64,000 bases of DNA from JANQOH01 sp965214495 (GTDB lineage: Bacteria > Pseudomonadota > Alphaproteobacteria > UBA7887): the NCBI GenBank assembly GCA_965214495.1, contig OZ243958.1, positions 744,001 to 808,000 on the forward strand, in the 5' to 3' direction. The notes below the pieces were generated by a model. That model was not told the DNA's origin. It was given only the letters and a program-made list of their open reading frames with translations, and ran no database searches. A program made the position numbers and the translations under genes. Of the stretch, positions 54,012 to 62,484 are shown piece after piece (the stretch's first letter is position 1; each line of letters begins with the position of its first letter).

Positions 54012-54468
54012 CGTCGCGTTCTCTGGCCTCTTGCGGCTTGGGCTTCTTTTGCGGCCGGCCGCGGCCCAGAACGCCGTCGGACCGCGCCTTGAGATAGGCG
54101 TAGAGATCGTCCACGAAGCACATGACGTTGCGGTTCGTTCCGAACGCCGGCATCTTCTTCTGTTCGGCCGTATCGACGGTCTCCATCCCATTGACCACGA
54201 CCTCGAGAAAGTCGTCGTAGCTCAGAGTCTTGAGGGAGTCCACGAGGGGCGGCGCGAAGGAACTGCCGAGCCCGTCGGGGCCGTGGCACACATGGCATTC
54301 GGCGTGATAGCGGCGGAACCCGCTGAAGGTGTACCAGTCGACGACGCCATCCTCGATGACGTAGGGCGTTTCCTCCTGCGCCAGTGCCGGCGCGAGGATT
54401 CCCGACGCCAGAGCCAGCAACAGTGCGCCGATACCCGGAACCGTCCAAGGCGCGCGTACACCAAACAT
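53995..54468 (-). CDS. xoxG: Cytochrome c XoxG (electron acceptor of XoxF)
   Basis: A 157-residue exported c-type cytochrome. A Sec signal peptide ends at about residue 30 (GILAPALA). The single heme site is Cys58-x2-Cys61-His62 (CHVCHGPDGLG), with Met106 in KKMPAFG as the likely distal ligand. A basic, Lys-rich tail (GRPQKKPKP) is at the end. AAGGAGGGAG precedes ATG 54468. Receives electrons from PQQ in XoxF. Downstream of xoxF across a 131-bp gap with a strong hairpin. Confidence 0.93.
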   Translation of the reverse strand: MFGVRAPWTVPGIGALLLALASGILAPALAQEETPYVIEDGVVDWYTFSGFRRYHAECHVCHGPDGLGSSFAPPLVDSLKTLSYDDFLEVVVNGMETVDTAEQKKMPAFGTNRNVMCFVDDLYAYLKARSDGVLGRGRPQKKPKPQEARERDDACMG

Positions 54469-54545
54469 CGGGCTGTCTCCCTCCTTCGTGAAGCCGGAAC
54501 CGGCCACGACGGACCGTGCCGGCGGGCGAGGCGGCGAAGAAGGCC

Positions 54546-54574
54546 CGGCGCCCCGACCGGGGGGTCGGGACGCC
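54546..54574 (-). terminator. Strong hairpin in the xoxF-xoxG gap
   Basis: The arm 54546-54558 pairs with 54562-54574 over 13 positions with one mismatch (54551/54569), with a three-base loop. On the minus (transcribed) strand no T-run follows, so it may be an attenuator or 3' end stabiliser rather than a full intrinsic terminator; the downstream genes would still be read. Confidence 0.6.
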
Positions 54575-54599
54575 GAGCCGTTACGTCGCTCGCTTCGGA

Positions 54600-56393
54600 T
54601 CAGTTCGGCAGCGAGAAAACCGTGAGCTGCCCGCCGAGCTGGGTGTAGTTCGACAGTGCGGCATAGCCGCCGACCGCGCCCAACCCGTCCGTCGGCTCGG
54701 TCAGGCCGGCTGCCAGGCCGATTCCGGCCCAACCGCCGACACCCGAAAGCACCGCGATCTGCTGTTTGCCGCCGTGCATGTAGGTGGTGACGTTGCCGAT
54801 GATGCCCGACGGTGTCTTGAAGCGGTAAAGCTCCTGGCCGGTGTCGGCATCCACCGCCTTCAGATATCCCTCCAGCGTGCCGTAGAAGACCACGTCGCCG
54901 GCGGTCGCGAGCGCGCCGCTCCATACCGAGAACGGTTCCGGATTCGACCACACGATCTCACCCTTGCCGGCGTCCCAGGCGATGAAGTTGCCCAGATGCG
55001 TGCCGCCGGGTGCCGGGAACATGGACAGCGTGGCGCCGACATAGGGCTGGCCCGCCGTGTAGGACACCCGGAACGGCTCGTAGTCCATGCAAACGTGGTT
55101 CGTCGGCACATAGAACAGGCCGGTCCGCGGCGAGAAGGCCGCCGGCTGCTGGTCCTTGGAGCCGAGCGCCGCCGGACAGATGTCCGTCGTGTTCACGTCC
55201 TCGCCATTGTGGTGGGTCGAGTAGCGGGCGACCACTTGCGGGCGTCCGGTTTCCATATCGACATGGGTGGCCCAGTTGACCGCCGGGTCGTATTTCTCGG
55301 CTACCAGCAGTTCGCCGGTCGCCCGGTCGAGCGTATAGCCGAAGCCGTTTCGGTCGAAATGCACCAGGACGCTGCGCATGGCGCCGCCGACGTCGATGTC
55401 GGCCAGGATCATTTCGTTGATGCCGTCGAAGTCCCATTCGTCATGGGGCGTCATCTGATAGACCCATTTCGCCATGCCGTCGTCAGGATTGCGGGCGAAG
55501 ATAGTCATCGACCAGCGATTGTCGCCGGGGCGTTGCACCGGGTTCCAGGTGCTGGGATTGCCCGTGCCGTAGTAGATCAGATCGAGCGCGGGATCGTAGG
55601 AATACCAGCCCCACGTCGTGCCGCCGCCGATCTTCCACTGGTCGCCTTCCCAGGTGTCGATGCCGGAATCGACGCCGACCGGCTCGCCCAGATGGGTGGT
55701 GTTCTCCGGATCCATCAGGGTGTCGGCGTCCGGCCCCATGGAATAGGCCCGCCACGCGAGCGAACCGTCGGCGAGGTTGTAGGCCGTCACGCTGCCGCGC
55801 ACGCCGAATTCGCCGCCGCTGATGCCGATGATGACCTTGTCCTTGACCACCATGGGCGCGCTGGTGCCGGTCTCGCCCATGGCGGGGTCGCCGTTGACCG
55901 CCTTCCAGACCACTGCCCCGGTCGCTGCGTCGAGCGCTACCACCGTGGTGTCGGCCTGGTGCAGGATGATCTTGCCGTCGCCGTAAGCGACGCCGCGATT
56001 GACCGTGTCGCAGCACATCACCGGAATGGTGGCCGGATCCTGCTTCGGTTCGTATTTCCAGATGATCCGGCCGTCGGCGTTCAGGTCGAGCGCATAGACG
56101 ATGTTCGGGAAAGGCGTGTGCACGAACATCGTGTCGCCGATGATCAGGGGTCCGCCCTCGTGCCCGCGCAGCACGCCGGTCGAGAAAGTCCAGGCGACCT
56201 GCAGATCGCCGACGTTCTCCTTGTTGATGTGCGCGAGCTCGCTATAGCGAGCGTTCGCGTAGTCGCCGGTGGGCATGACCCACTCGGCGGCGTTTTCCTG
56301 CATCACCAGCAGCTCGTCGTTGGCTGTCGCGGCAGACAGCGGCAACAGCGCTGCGGCGCTGGCGATGCAGATTGCGCGTAGGGATCCTCTCAT
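54600..56393 (-). CDS. xoxF: Lanthanide-dependent methanol dehydrogenase XoxF (PQQ quinoprotein)
   Basis: A 597-residue periplasmic beta-propeller alcohol dehydrogenase. Signal peptide residues 1-24. Vicinal disulfide Cys127-Cys128 (PVMCCDT). Active-site residues placed by comparison with XoxF: Glu195 (SGGEFGVRG), Asn279 (GTGNPSTWNP), catalytic Asp321 and the extra Asp323 in HDEWDFDGINE. The extra Asp is the hallmark of rare-earth binding; calcium MxaF enzymes have Ala there. The start is ATG 56393 with GGGAGGAAA nine bases upstream. Oxidises methanol or other alcohols, passing electrons to XoxG. No mxaI or PQQ synthesis genes are in the window. Confidence 0.96.
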   Translation of the reverse strand: MRGSLRAICIASAAALLPLSAATANDELLVMQENAAEWVMPTGDYANARYSELAHINKENVGDLQVAWTFSTGVLRGHEGGPLIIGDTMFVHTPFPNIVYALDLNADGRIIWKYEPKQDPATIPVMCCDTVNRGVAYGDGKIILHQADTTVVALDAATGAVVWKAVNGDPAMGETGTSAPMVVKDKVIIGISGGEFGVRGSVTAYNLADGSLAWRAYSMGPDADTLMDPENTTHLGEPVGVDSGIDTWEGDQWKIGGGTTWGWYSYDPALDLIYYGTGNPSTWNPVQRPGDNRWSMTIFARNPDDGMAKWVYQMTPHDEWDFDGINEMILADIDVGGAMRSVLVHFDRNGFGYTLDRATGELLVAEKYDPAVNWATHVDMETGRPQVVARYSTHHNGEDVNTTDICPAALGSKDQQPAAFSPRTGLFYVPTNHVCMDYEPFRVSYTAGQPYVGATLSMFPAPGGTHLGNFIAWDAGKGEIVWSNPEPFSVWSGALATAGDVVFYGTLEGYLKAVDADTGQELYRFKTPSGIIGNVTTYMHGGKQQIAVLSGVGGWAGIGLAAGLTEPTDGLGAVGGYAALSNYTQLGGQLTVFSLPN

Positions 56394-56616
56394 TTGAAGT
56401 TTCCTCCCGTTTCGCCGTTTCAATGCGGCGCCCGGTTACATCGAACCCGGCATCGATAATCCGGAGCCTGCGGCTCGGTCGGTCGAGCGACCTGCGGCGG
56501 CAAACAGGATTTGCGTTCGGCAGGTTTCGATCCGCCTGCAGCCCGTCGGCCCACGAACCTCCCCAGCCACACTCGTCGTGACCCGTCACCCGGGACGCCG
56601 AGGGCGGCGGCGCAAC

Positions 56617-56652
56617 GTTTCTCGCCGACCGCCAACGACCACCATATACGCC
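56617..56652 (-). repeat. 36-bp direct repeat, copy 1
   Basis: Identical over 36 positions to 56684-56719; flanking bases differ on both sides. Minus strand starts GGCGTATATGGTGGTCG and ends GGCGAGAAAC. The gap to copy 2 is 31 bases. Confidence 0.9.
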
Positions 56653-56683
56653 TCCCTTCGGCCCGCACAGCGGCCTCGTTCGG

Positions 56684-56719
56684 GTTTCTCGCCGACCGCC
56701 AACGACCACCATATACGCC
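56684..56719 (-). repeat. 36-bp direct repeat, copy 2
   Basis: Second perfect copy, period 67 bases. The minus-strand end is GGCGAGAAAC, like the GAAAC end seen on many CRISPR repeats. Confidence 0.9.
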
Positions 56720-56752
56720 GTTGAGTGACGTATTGGCAAGGACCCCGGAGCA

Positions 56753-56773
56753 TTTCTCGCTGCCGCCGACGCT
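56753..56773 (-). repeat. Possible degenerate third copy of the repeat
   Basis: On the plus strand TTTCTCGC at 56753-56760 equals the matching start of the repeats, 68 bases from copy 2. With one base deleted, a CCGCC-x-ACG match follows, to about 56773. The rest has diverged. May be chance. Confidence 0.35.
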
Positions 56774-56976
56774 GCCGAACCGGCGAGAAGGCCACGCGAT
56801 GGGGGCGGTTCCACACATTCTGCGGCCTGGTTCGACAAGATCGTGGGGCTATTCGGACTCTGCACCATGCGCTCATACACAGGTTTCATGACAACGCCCT
56901 GTGATTTCCGCTCCGGTCGATCGGCCCCCGGGCGACGTAATCGCGAATTGGCGCTCCGTCGACCTGGACGGAAAAG

Positions 56977-58449
56977 TCACGCCTCCGAACGCACCCGCGC
57001 TACCGCATCCGCCCAGCGCGCGAGTTCGGCTTCGCGGACATCGCGGGCGAGGCGGGACTCGAACCGTTCCGCCGCGCGCCAGCCGCCCGGCGGCGCGAGG
57101 TTGTCGGTGAAGCCTGCGCCGAGGCGCGCCAGGCAGGCGGCTCCGAGCGCTGTCGCCTCGGTTTCCGCCGACCGTTCGACCGGCAGGTCGATCACGTCGG
57201 CGAGGCGCTGACCGAACCAGCGATTGCGGGCCATGCCGCCGTCGATGCGCAAACTCGCCGGTGCTGCGCCGTCGGCGCGCATGGCGGCGATCAGGTCGGC
57301 AGTCTGAAAGCACACTGACTCCAGCGCCGCGCGGGCCAGATCGGCAGGACCGCTGTCGAGCGTCAGACCGAAGATCGCGCCGCGCGCCTCCGCGTCCCAG
57401 TGGGGCGCGCCGAGGCCGGCGAACGCCGGCACCATAACCACTCCGCTTTCCGCGGCGCGCCGCGCAAGCAGTTCACTGTGCGCGACGTCGCCGAGAACTC
57501 CAAGGCCGTTACGCAGCCATTGCGCCGCCGCGCCGGCGGCGAAGATCGCCCCCTCCAGCGCATAAGCCGGACCGGACGGGAGCCGCCAGGCCAGGGTCGA
57601 TAACAGGCGATGGCGCGAGGCCAGCGCTTGCGATCCGGTGTTCGCCATGGCGAAAGCGCCGGTGCCGTAGGTGCATTTCATCGTCCCTGGCGCCAGACAC
57701 CCCTGGCCGACCAGCGCGGCGTGTTGGTCCCCCGCCATTGCGGCGACGGGCAGCGCGCGGCCCAGGTGATCCGCGTCGCACGCACCGAACGGCCCTGCCG
57801 TGTTGCGGACCTCGGGCAGGACCACCCGCGGGACGCCGAACAGCTCCAGCAGGTCGTCGCACCAATCGAGGCGCCGAATGTCGAACAACATTGTGCGTGC
57901 GGCGTTCGTCGCGTCGGTGGCGTGCGCGCGCCCGCCGGTCAGGCGCCACAGCAGGAAACTGTCCACCGTACCGAAGGCCAGCCTTCCGGACCGCGCTTCG
58001 GGAAGCGAATCCAGTAGCCAGCGCAGTTTGGTGGCGGAGAAATAGGGGTCGAGGACCAGCCCGGTCCGGCGCGACACTGTCTCGCCATGCCCCGCGGCGG
58101 TCAGTCTCTCGCAATCGGCGGCGGTGCGCCGATCCTGCCAGACGATCGCGTTGCGCACCGGGCGGCCCGTGTCGCGGTCCCACAGCAGCGTCGTTTCGCG
58201 CTGATTGGCGATGCCGACCGCGGCGATGCGGCCGGCGTCGCCGCCGCACGCGGCATATGCCTCCCTCATGCACTCCAGCGCCGTTCGCCAGATTTCCTCG
58301 GGATCGTGCTCCACCCAACCGGGTTCGGGATAGATCTGGGTCAGATTTCGGCTTGCGGCGGCGCGGCGCCGGCCCGCCGCGTCGAATACCAGCGCCCGGG
58401 TCGAGGTCGTGCCCTGGTCCACGGCGAGCACCCAGGCGTCATCGGTCAT
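56977..58449 (-). CDS. glpK: Glycerol kinase
   Basis: A 490-residue FGGY-family kinase forming glycerol 3-phosphate from ATP and glycerol. Blocks: VLAVDQGTTSTRALVFD at the N-terminus, ANQRETTLLWDRDTGRPV, the MKCTYGTGAFAM phosphate loop region and the C-terminal LRIDGGMARN. ATG 58449 overlaps the end of the dehydratase gene by 11 bases. Could feed glycerol in lipid metabolism. No glpF or glpD nearby. Confidence 0.94.
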   Translation of the reverse strand: MTDDAWVLAVDQGTTSTRALVFDAAGRRRAAASRNLTQIYPEPGWVEHDPEEIWRTALECMREAYAACGGDAGRIAAVGIANQRETTLLWDRDTGRPVRNAIVWQDRRTAADCERLTAAGHGETVSRRTGLVLDPYFSATKLRWLLDSLPEARSGRLAFGTVDSFLLWRLTGGRAHATDATNAARTMLFDIRRLDWCDDLLELFGVPRVVLPEVRNTAGPFGACDADHLGRALPVAAMAGDQHAALVGQGCLAPGTMKCTYGTGAFAMANTGSQALASRHRLLSTLAWRLPSGPAYALEGAIFAAGAAAQWLRNGLGVLGDVAHSELLARRAAESGVVMVPAFAGLGAPHWDAEARGAIFGLTLDSGPADLARAALESVCFQTADLIAAMRADGAAPASLRIDGGMARNRWFGQRLADVIDLPVERSAETEATALGAACLARLGAGFTDNLAPPGGWRAAERFESRLARDVREAELARWADAVARVRSEA

Positions 58450-59437
58450 CGGTATCGAGCGCCTCGCGGAACAGGTCGGGATCGACGTTGCCGCCGGACA
58501 GTATCACGAGCGTAGTCCGTCCCCGGCACGCCACGCGGTCGCTTAGCACCGCCGCCAGCGCTACCGCGCCGCCGGGTTCGACGACCAGTTTCAGGTGCTG
58601 AAACGCGGCGCGCATCGCGGCGCGCGCTTCGTGGTCGGTGACGACGACGCCGGGAGCGAGCTGTGTGCGGTTGAGCGCGAAGGTGAGGGCGCCTGGCTCG
58701 GGCGCGAGCAGCGCATCGCATATCGACCGCGCGCGCGGGTCGTTCGACAGCCGCAGACCCGAGGTGAGCGACCGCGTCGTGTCGTCGAGTCCCGCCGGTT
58801 CGACCGGGTGAACGGCGATGCCGGGCAACCGGTTCCGCAGGGCGAGCGCCGCGCCGGCGATCAGGCCGCCGCCGCCGCACGGCGCCAGCGCGCGATCGGG
58901 CCGCAGCCCCAGATACGCCGCTTGCGCGGCCGCTTCGAGGCCGACCGTGCCCTGGCCGGCGATGATGTCCGGGTCGTCGTAGGGCCTTACGATCGGGGCA
59001 CCGCGGTCCTCCGCGAGCGCGGTACCGATGTCTTCACGACTTTCGCTCCGGCGGTCGTAGAACAGGAGTTCCGCGCCGAGCGCCCGCGCGCCGTCGCGCT
59101 TCGACCGCGGCGCATCGCGGGGCATGACGATGGTGGCGCGGGCGCCGAGCGCAGCGGCTGCGGCGGCGACGCCCTGGGCGTGGTTTCCCGACGACCACGC
59201 GACGACGCCGCGCCCGCGCGCCGCCGACGTCATTCGGCTCAGGCAATTATATGCGCCCCGGAACTTGAACGATCCGGTGTGCTGCAACGATTCCGCCTTG
59301 ATCAGGACCGGCCCGCCGGCCATGGCGTCGATCGCGTCCGACCGGAGCAGCGGCGTGACCCGCGCTCTGCCGCGCAGCCGCCGCGCGGCGTCGACCACGT
59401 CGTCGATCGTCGGCAGGCGCGCGCCGGGCGGCGACAT
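58439..59437 (-). CDS. Threonine/serine dehydratase family PLP enzyme
   Basis: A 332-residue fold-type II PLP enzyme. The PLP Lys lies in SFKFRGAYNCLSRM, the phosphate loop is CGGGGLIAG and SSGNHAQGVA is the re-face loop. Ends at ILSGGNVD. No regulatory ACT domain, so it resembles biodegradative threonine ammonia-lyase or serine racemase-like enzymes; beta-hydroxyaspartate dehydratase is another possibility. ATG 59437 is used; the frame is open upstream without added homology. It overlaps glpK by 11 bases. Confidence 0.88.
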   Translation of the reverse strand: MSPPGARLPTIDDVVDAARRLRGRARVTPLLRSDAIDAMAGGPVLIKAESLQHTGSFKFRGAYNCLSRMTSAARGRGVVAWSSGNHAQGVAAAAAALGARATIVMPRDAPRSKRDGARALGAELLFYDRRSESREDIGTALAEDRGAPIVRPYDDPDIIAGQGTVGLEAAAQAAYLGLRPDRALAPCGGGGLIAGAALALRNRLPGIAVHPVEPAGLDDTTRSLTSGLRLSNDPRARSICDALLAPEPGALTFALNRTQLAPGVVVTDHEARAAMRAAFQHLKLVVEPGGAVALAAVLSDRVACRGRTTLVILSGGNVDPDLFREALDTDDR

Positions 59438-59504
59438 CACGTGAGCACAGCCGGGCAGGGAAGGGCTGCGAGCCTGACGCCGCGGCGCCTCAGCCGTTGG
59501 CGTG

Positions 59505-60065
59505 TCAGACGAGCGCGACCCCCGACAGATAGGGATGCACAAAGACAAGGAGCGCGAACGCCGCGACCGCAGCCGCCAGCGGCTTGATTTCGGCCGTTAT
59601 CGGCAACGGTTCCGACGACGGCCGCTTGCCGTCCCGGCGGTTCAGCAATCGTGTCTGGATCACGGCCCACAGCGCGAGGCCCACGAATAGCACGATCGAG
59701 CGGTCGTCGTTGCTGACGACCAGATGCCCGGCTGCCCACAGAACGACCCCGGCCAGCTGCGGGTGCGGGACGATGCGCCGGACGTTGGAGCCGAGAAACG
59801 AAGCCGAGAACAGGAACAGCGCGGCGAATACGAAGATCGCGGCGATGATGCCGTCGACCGTCGACGGCGTGCGGATATCGACGGGCGAATGCGATCGCCA
59901 GCCGAGGACCATCAGGATCACCGCCAGGACGACAAGTGAAGCGAAGAGCCCCTTATACGCCGGTTCGCCGATCGAGGTGCTCAAACTTCTCCGGATGCCG
60001 GGAGCCAGGCTCGGAGAGAAATGTACAAGGCTCCACAACAGGACGCCTGCAACCAGCCAGGTCAT
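59505..60065 (-). CDS. nnrU: NnrU family membrane protein
   Basis: A 186-residue protein with about five hydrophobic helices. NnrU signature: HFSPSLAPGIRRSL at the N-terminus and RRIVPHPQLAGVVLWAAGHL in the middle. NnrU proteins are linked to nitrite/nitric oxide metabolism in denitrifiers and to carotenoid isomerisation in a related branch; the role here is open. ATG 60065 begins the first helix (WLVAGVLLWSLVHF). Confidence 0.9.
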   Translation of the reverse strand: MTWLVAGVLLWSLVHFSPSLAPGIRRSLSTSIGEPAYKGLFASLVVLAVILMVLGWRSHSPVDIRTPSTVDGIIAAIFVFAALFLFSASFLGSNVRRIVPHPQLAGVVLWAAGHLVVSNDDRSIVLFVGLALWAVIQTRLLNRRDGKRPSSEPLPITAEIKPLAAAVAAFALLVFVHPYLSGVALV

Positions 60066-60400
60066 GACCGCACTCCCACCGTGAGTTTCGATGGCCTTGA
60101 CGAGGGTAATATAACATGCCGGTCGGCGGACGCCTATCCGTCGGACGGCCGGGTCGTGTCCCCGTTTGAAGGTTGTAGCGGTTCGTTCGGGTTCGTGCCG
60201 GCAATGGCGGCGGGACAGCCGTGCGCTGGAGTTTGGCCGTCCCGCAGCGTATCGATTTCAAACCGGACGGATCATCCGCCGGCGACAATCGCGTCATCCG
60301 TCTTGTCGGCGCGTGCGCCGGCGCGTATTGTTCGCGGCTCACAGGCAGCTTGCGGCGCGACCGGAATTCGCGGCGCCGTGCCCGGTTGGAGGTTCCGGCG
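60066..60400. other. Intergenic region, 335 bp, divergent promoters
   Basis: Between nnrU (minus) and dapA (plus). It holds the promoters of both. An AT-rich spot (GGGTAATATAACATG) near 60102-60118 may form a -10 element. No gene or RNA recognised. Confidence 0.5.
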
Positions 60401-61306
60401 ATGTTTCATGGCTTGATCACCGCACTGATCACCCCGTTCGAAAACGGCAAGGTCGCGGAGAAGACGTTCCGGGAATTCGTCGAATGGCAGGTCGGGCAGG
60501 GGTCTCATGGCGTGGTGCCGTGCGGCACGACCGGAGAATCCCCCACCCTCAGCCACGCCGAACACCGCCGGGTCACCGAGATCTGCATCGAGACCGTCGC
60601 CGGGCGCGTGCCGGTGATCGCGGGTACGGGGTCGAACAGCACCGACGAGGCGGCGGATCTCACGCGACACGCGCATCGTTCGGGCGCCGACGCGGCGCTG
60701 ATCGTCACGCCCTATTACAACAAGCCGACTCAGGCGGGCCTCCGCAAGCACTACGAGACGGTCGCGGCGGCGGCGGACATCCCGATCGTCATCTACAACA
60801 TCCCCGGTCGCTCGGTGGTGAACATGTCGGTCGAGACGATGGCGGCGCTGTCGCGGGTTCCGAATATCGTCGGAGTCAAGGACGCTACCGCCGACATGAC
60901 CCGGCCGATGCTGGAGCGCGCGGCGATCGAGGGGGAGTGGTGCCGCCTTTCGGGCGAAGACGGCACGGCGTTGTCCTATCTCGCGCAGGGCGGCGACGGG
61001 TGCATTTCGGTGACGGCCAACGTGGCGCCGGCGCTGTGCGCGGAAATGCAGAACGCCTGGCGCGCTGGCGATCCGGTCAGGGCGCTCTCGTTGCACGAGA
61101 CCCTGATGCCGCTGCACCATCATTTGTTCGCCGAAACCAGTCCCGCGCCGGTGAAATTCGCGGCCGAACTGCTTGGCCTGTGTTCGGGAGAACTGCGCTT
61201 GCCGATGGTGAAGGTCGGTGCGGCCACACAGGAGAAAGTGCGCGGCGCGTTAGTCTCGGCCCGCCTGCTCGACGAGAACGTCCGGCAATGGCGGACGGCG
61301 ACCTGA
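60401..61306 (+). CDS. dapA: 4-hydroxy-tetrahydrodipicolinate synthase
   Basis: A 301-residue DapA lyase joining pyruvate and aspartate semialdehyde in lysine/diaminopimelate synthesis. The start MFHGLITALITPF is typical. CGTTGESPTLSHAEH, TPYYNKPTQAGL with the Tyr, YNIPGRS, and the Schiff-base Lys in GVKDATADM are present. ATG 60401 follows GGAGG. smpB overlaps its last 19 bases. Confidence 0.96.
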   Translation: MFHGLITALITPFENGKVAEKTFREFVEWQVGQGSHGVVPCGTTGESPTLSHAEHRRVTEICIETVAGRVPVIAGTGSNSTDEAADLTRHAHRSGADAALIVTPYYNKPTQAGLRKHYETVAAAADIPIVIYNIPGRSVVNMSVETMAALSRVPNIVGVKDATADMTRPMLERAAIEGEWCRLSGEDGTALSYLAQGGDGCISVTANVAPALCAEMQNAWRAGDPVRALSLHETLMPLHHHLFAETSPAPVKFAAELLGLCSGELRLPMVKVGAATQEKVRGALVSARLLDENVRQWRTAT

Positions 61307-61758
61307 ACACGCGGACGGTCGCCCGCAACCGCAAGGCGCTTCACTCCTATTTCGTCGAGGACCGCCTCGAGGCCGGCCTGGTGCTGCTCGGCACGGAAGT
61401 GAAATCGCTTCGCGACGGCCGCGCAAGCTTGGGCGACGCCTATGCCGAGGAGCGCGGCGGCGAGATGTTTCTCGTCAACGCGCATATCGGCGCCTATGCG
61501 GCGGCGAACCGCCTCAATCACGAACCGCTCAGGCCGCGCAAGCTGCTGTTGCATCGGCGCGAAATCTCTCGACTCGCCGGAATGATCCAGCGCCGGGGCT
61601 ATACCGTGGTGCCCTTGCGGCTGTATTTCGACCGGGCGGGGCGCGCGAAGGTCGAGCTGGGCGTGGCGCGCGGGCGCCGGCAACACGACAAGCGCGAACG
61701 GGCGAAGGAGCGCAACTGGCAACGGGACAAGGCGCGGCTGATGCGTGAGCGCGGCTGA
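61288..61758 (+). CDS. smpB: SsrA-binding protein SmpB
   Basis: A 156-residue beta-barrel RNA-binding protein that delivers tmRNA to stalled ribosomes. Motifs: LVLLGTEVKSLRDGRASLGDAY, HIGAYAAANRLNHEPLRPRKLLL and a basic C-terminal tail (GRRQHDKRERAKERNWQRDK). ATG 61288 lies within the dapA end, giving a 19-base overlap. dapA-smpB adjacency is typical of Alphaproteobacteria. No tmRNA gene is visible in the window. Confidence 0.96.
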   Translation: MADGDLNTRTVARNRKALHSYFVEDRLEAGLVLLGTEVKSLRDGRASLGDAYAEERGGEMFLVNAHIGAYAAANRLNHEPLRPRKLLLHRREISRLAGMIQRRGYTVVPLRLYFDRAGRAKVELGVARGRRQHDKRERAKERNWQRDKARLMRERG

Positions 61759-61785
61759 GCGATAGGGAACGAAAGGGATGACGAC

Positions 61786-62337
61786 ATGCGCAAACGTTAC
61801 GGACCGATGCTCTGCGTCGCCGCCGCGTGCTGGATGGGCCTGACGATGGCGGCGAGCGCGGGGCCGGCGCATCGATTCGCGTTTACCGGCATCGACGGCG
61901 AACCCTTGTCGCTGGCCGACTATGTCGGCAAGGCGGTGTTGGTGGTCAATACCGCGTCGTTCTGTGGTTTCACGCCGCAATATGACGGGTTGCAAGCGCT
62001 GTGGGAACGGTACCGCGAGCACGGATTGGTGGTGCTGGGGGTCCCATCAAACGATTTCGGCGCGCAGGAACCGCACGACGAAGCGGCGATCAAGACTTTC
62101 TGCGAGGCCAACTACGCGGTGGACTTTCCGATGACCGCCAAACAGCGCGTGATCGGCGACGACGCCCACCCTCTCTATCTCTGGATCGCCGACGAACTGG
62201 GTGAAGCCGGCGTGCCGAAATGGAACTTCCACAAGTATCTGATCGACGGCGAAGGCGCGCTCGCCGGGGTCTGGGGCTCGCGCGTCGAACCTTTGTCGGA
62301 CGAGATCGCGGCAGCGGTCGAAAACGCGCTTGACTGA
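61786..62337 (+). CDS. Glutathione peroxidase family protein, exported
   Basis: A 183-residue thioredoxin-fold peroxidase with an N-terminal signal peptide (residues 1-24, ending MAASA). The peroxidatic Cys60 is in NTASFCGFTPQYDGL; FCEANYAVDFPM and WNFHKYLIDG complete the pattern. This is a Cys-type, periplasmic GPx. ATG 61786 follows AACGAAAGGG. It is 27 bases after smpB. Confidence 0.93.
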   Translation: MRKRYGPMLCVAAACWMGLTMAASAGPAHRFAFTGIDGEPLSLADYVGKAVLVVNTASFCGFTPQYDGLQALWERYREHGLVVLGVPSNDFGAQEPHDEAAIKTFCEANYAVDFPMTAKQRVIGDDAHPLYLWIADELGEAGVPKWNFHKYLIDGEGALAGVWGSRVEPLSDEIAAAVENALD

Positions 62338-62423
62338 GCATTTTCGGGACCCGTCGAGAGTTACCGGCGGCGTGGCGCGGACCGAATTTCTCCGTTTCTT
62401 TCCGATAAAGTGCGAATAATGCG

Positions 62424-62451
62424 TTGACAATCCATCCTGACATTGTAAATG
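62424..62451 (+). promoter_or_regulatory. Possible promoter of mucR
   Basis: TTGACA at 62424-62429 is a consensus -35 box. At 16 bases spacing, TAAATG (62446-62451) is a weak -10. The surrounding AT-rich stretch is consistent with MucR autoregulation, which is known in related genes but not shown here. Confidence 0.35.
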
Positions 62452-62484
62452 CCCATCCGGGAACGATGCCGTGACGGAGGAAAT

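Larger units (their letters stand above)
56394..56976. other. Intergenic region upstream of xoxF, 583 bp
   Basis: Between xoxF and glpK (both minus). It contains two perfect copies of a 36-bp sequence and a possible third degenerate copy. Open frames on both strands read through the repeats but have no protein-like content. The xoxF promoter should be here. Confidence 0.6.

Noticed and set aside
56617..56719. Calling the xoxF-upstream repeats a CRISPR array outright
   Set aside because: Only two perfect copies, no cas genes in the window, no palindrome in the repeat; kept as direct repeats with CRISPR as one hypothesis.
56242..56889. 215-codon minus-strand ORF across the xoxF upstream repeats
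   Set aside because: It includes the direct repeats and the first part of xoxF in another frame. The encoded text is low-complexity and Arg-rich, so it is treated as non-coding.
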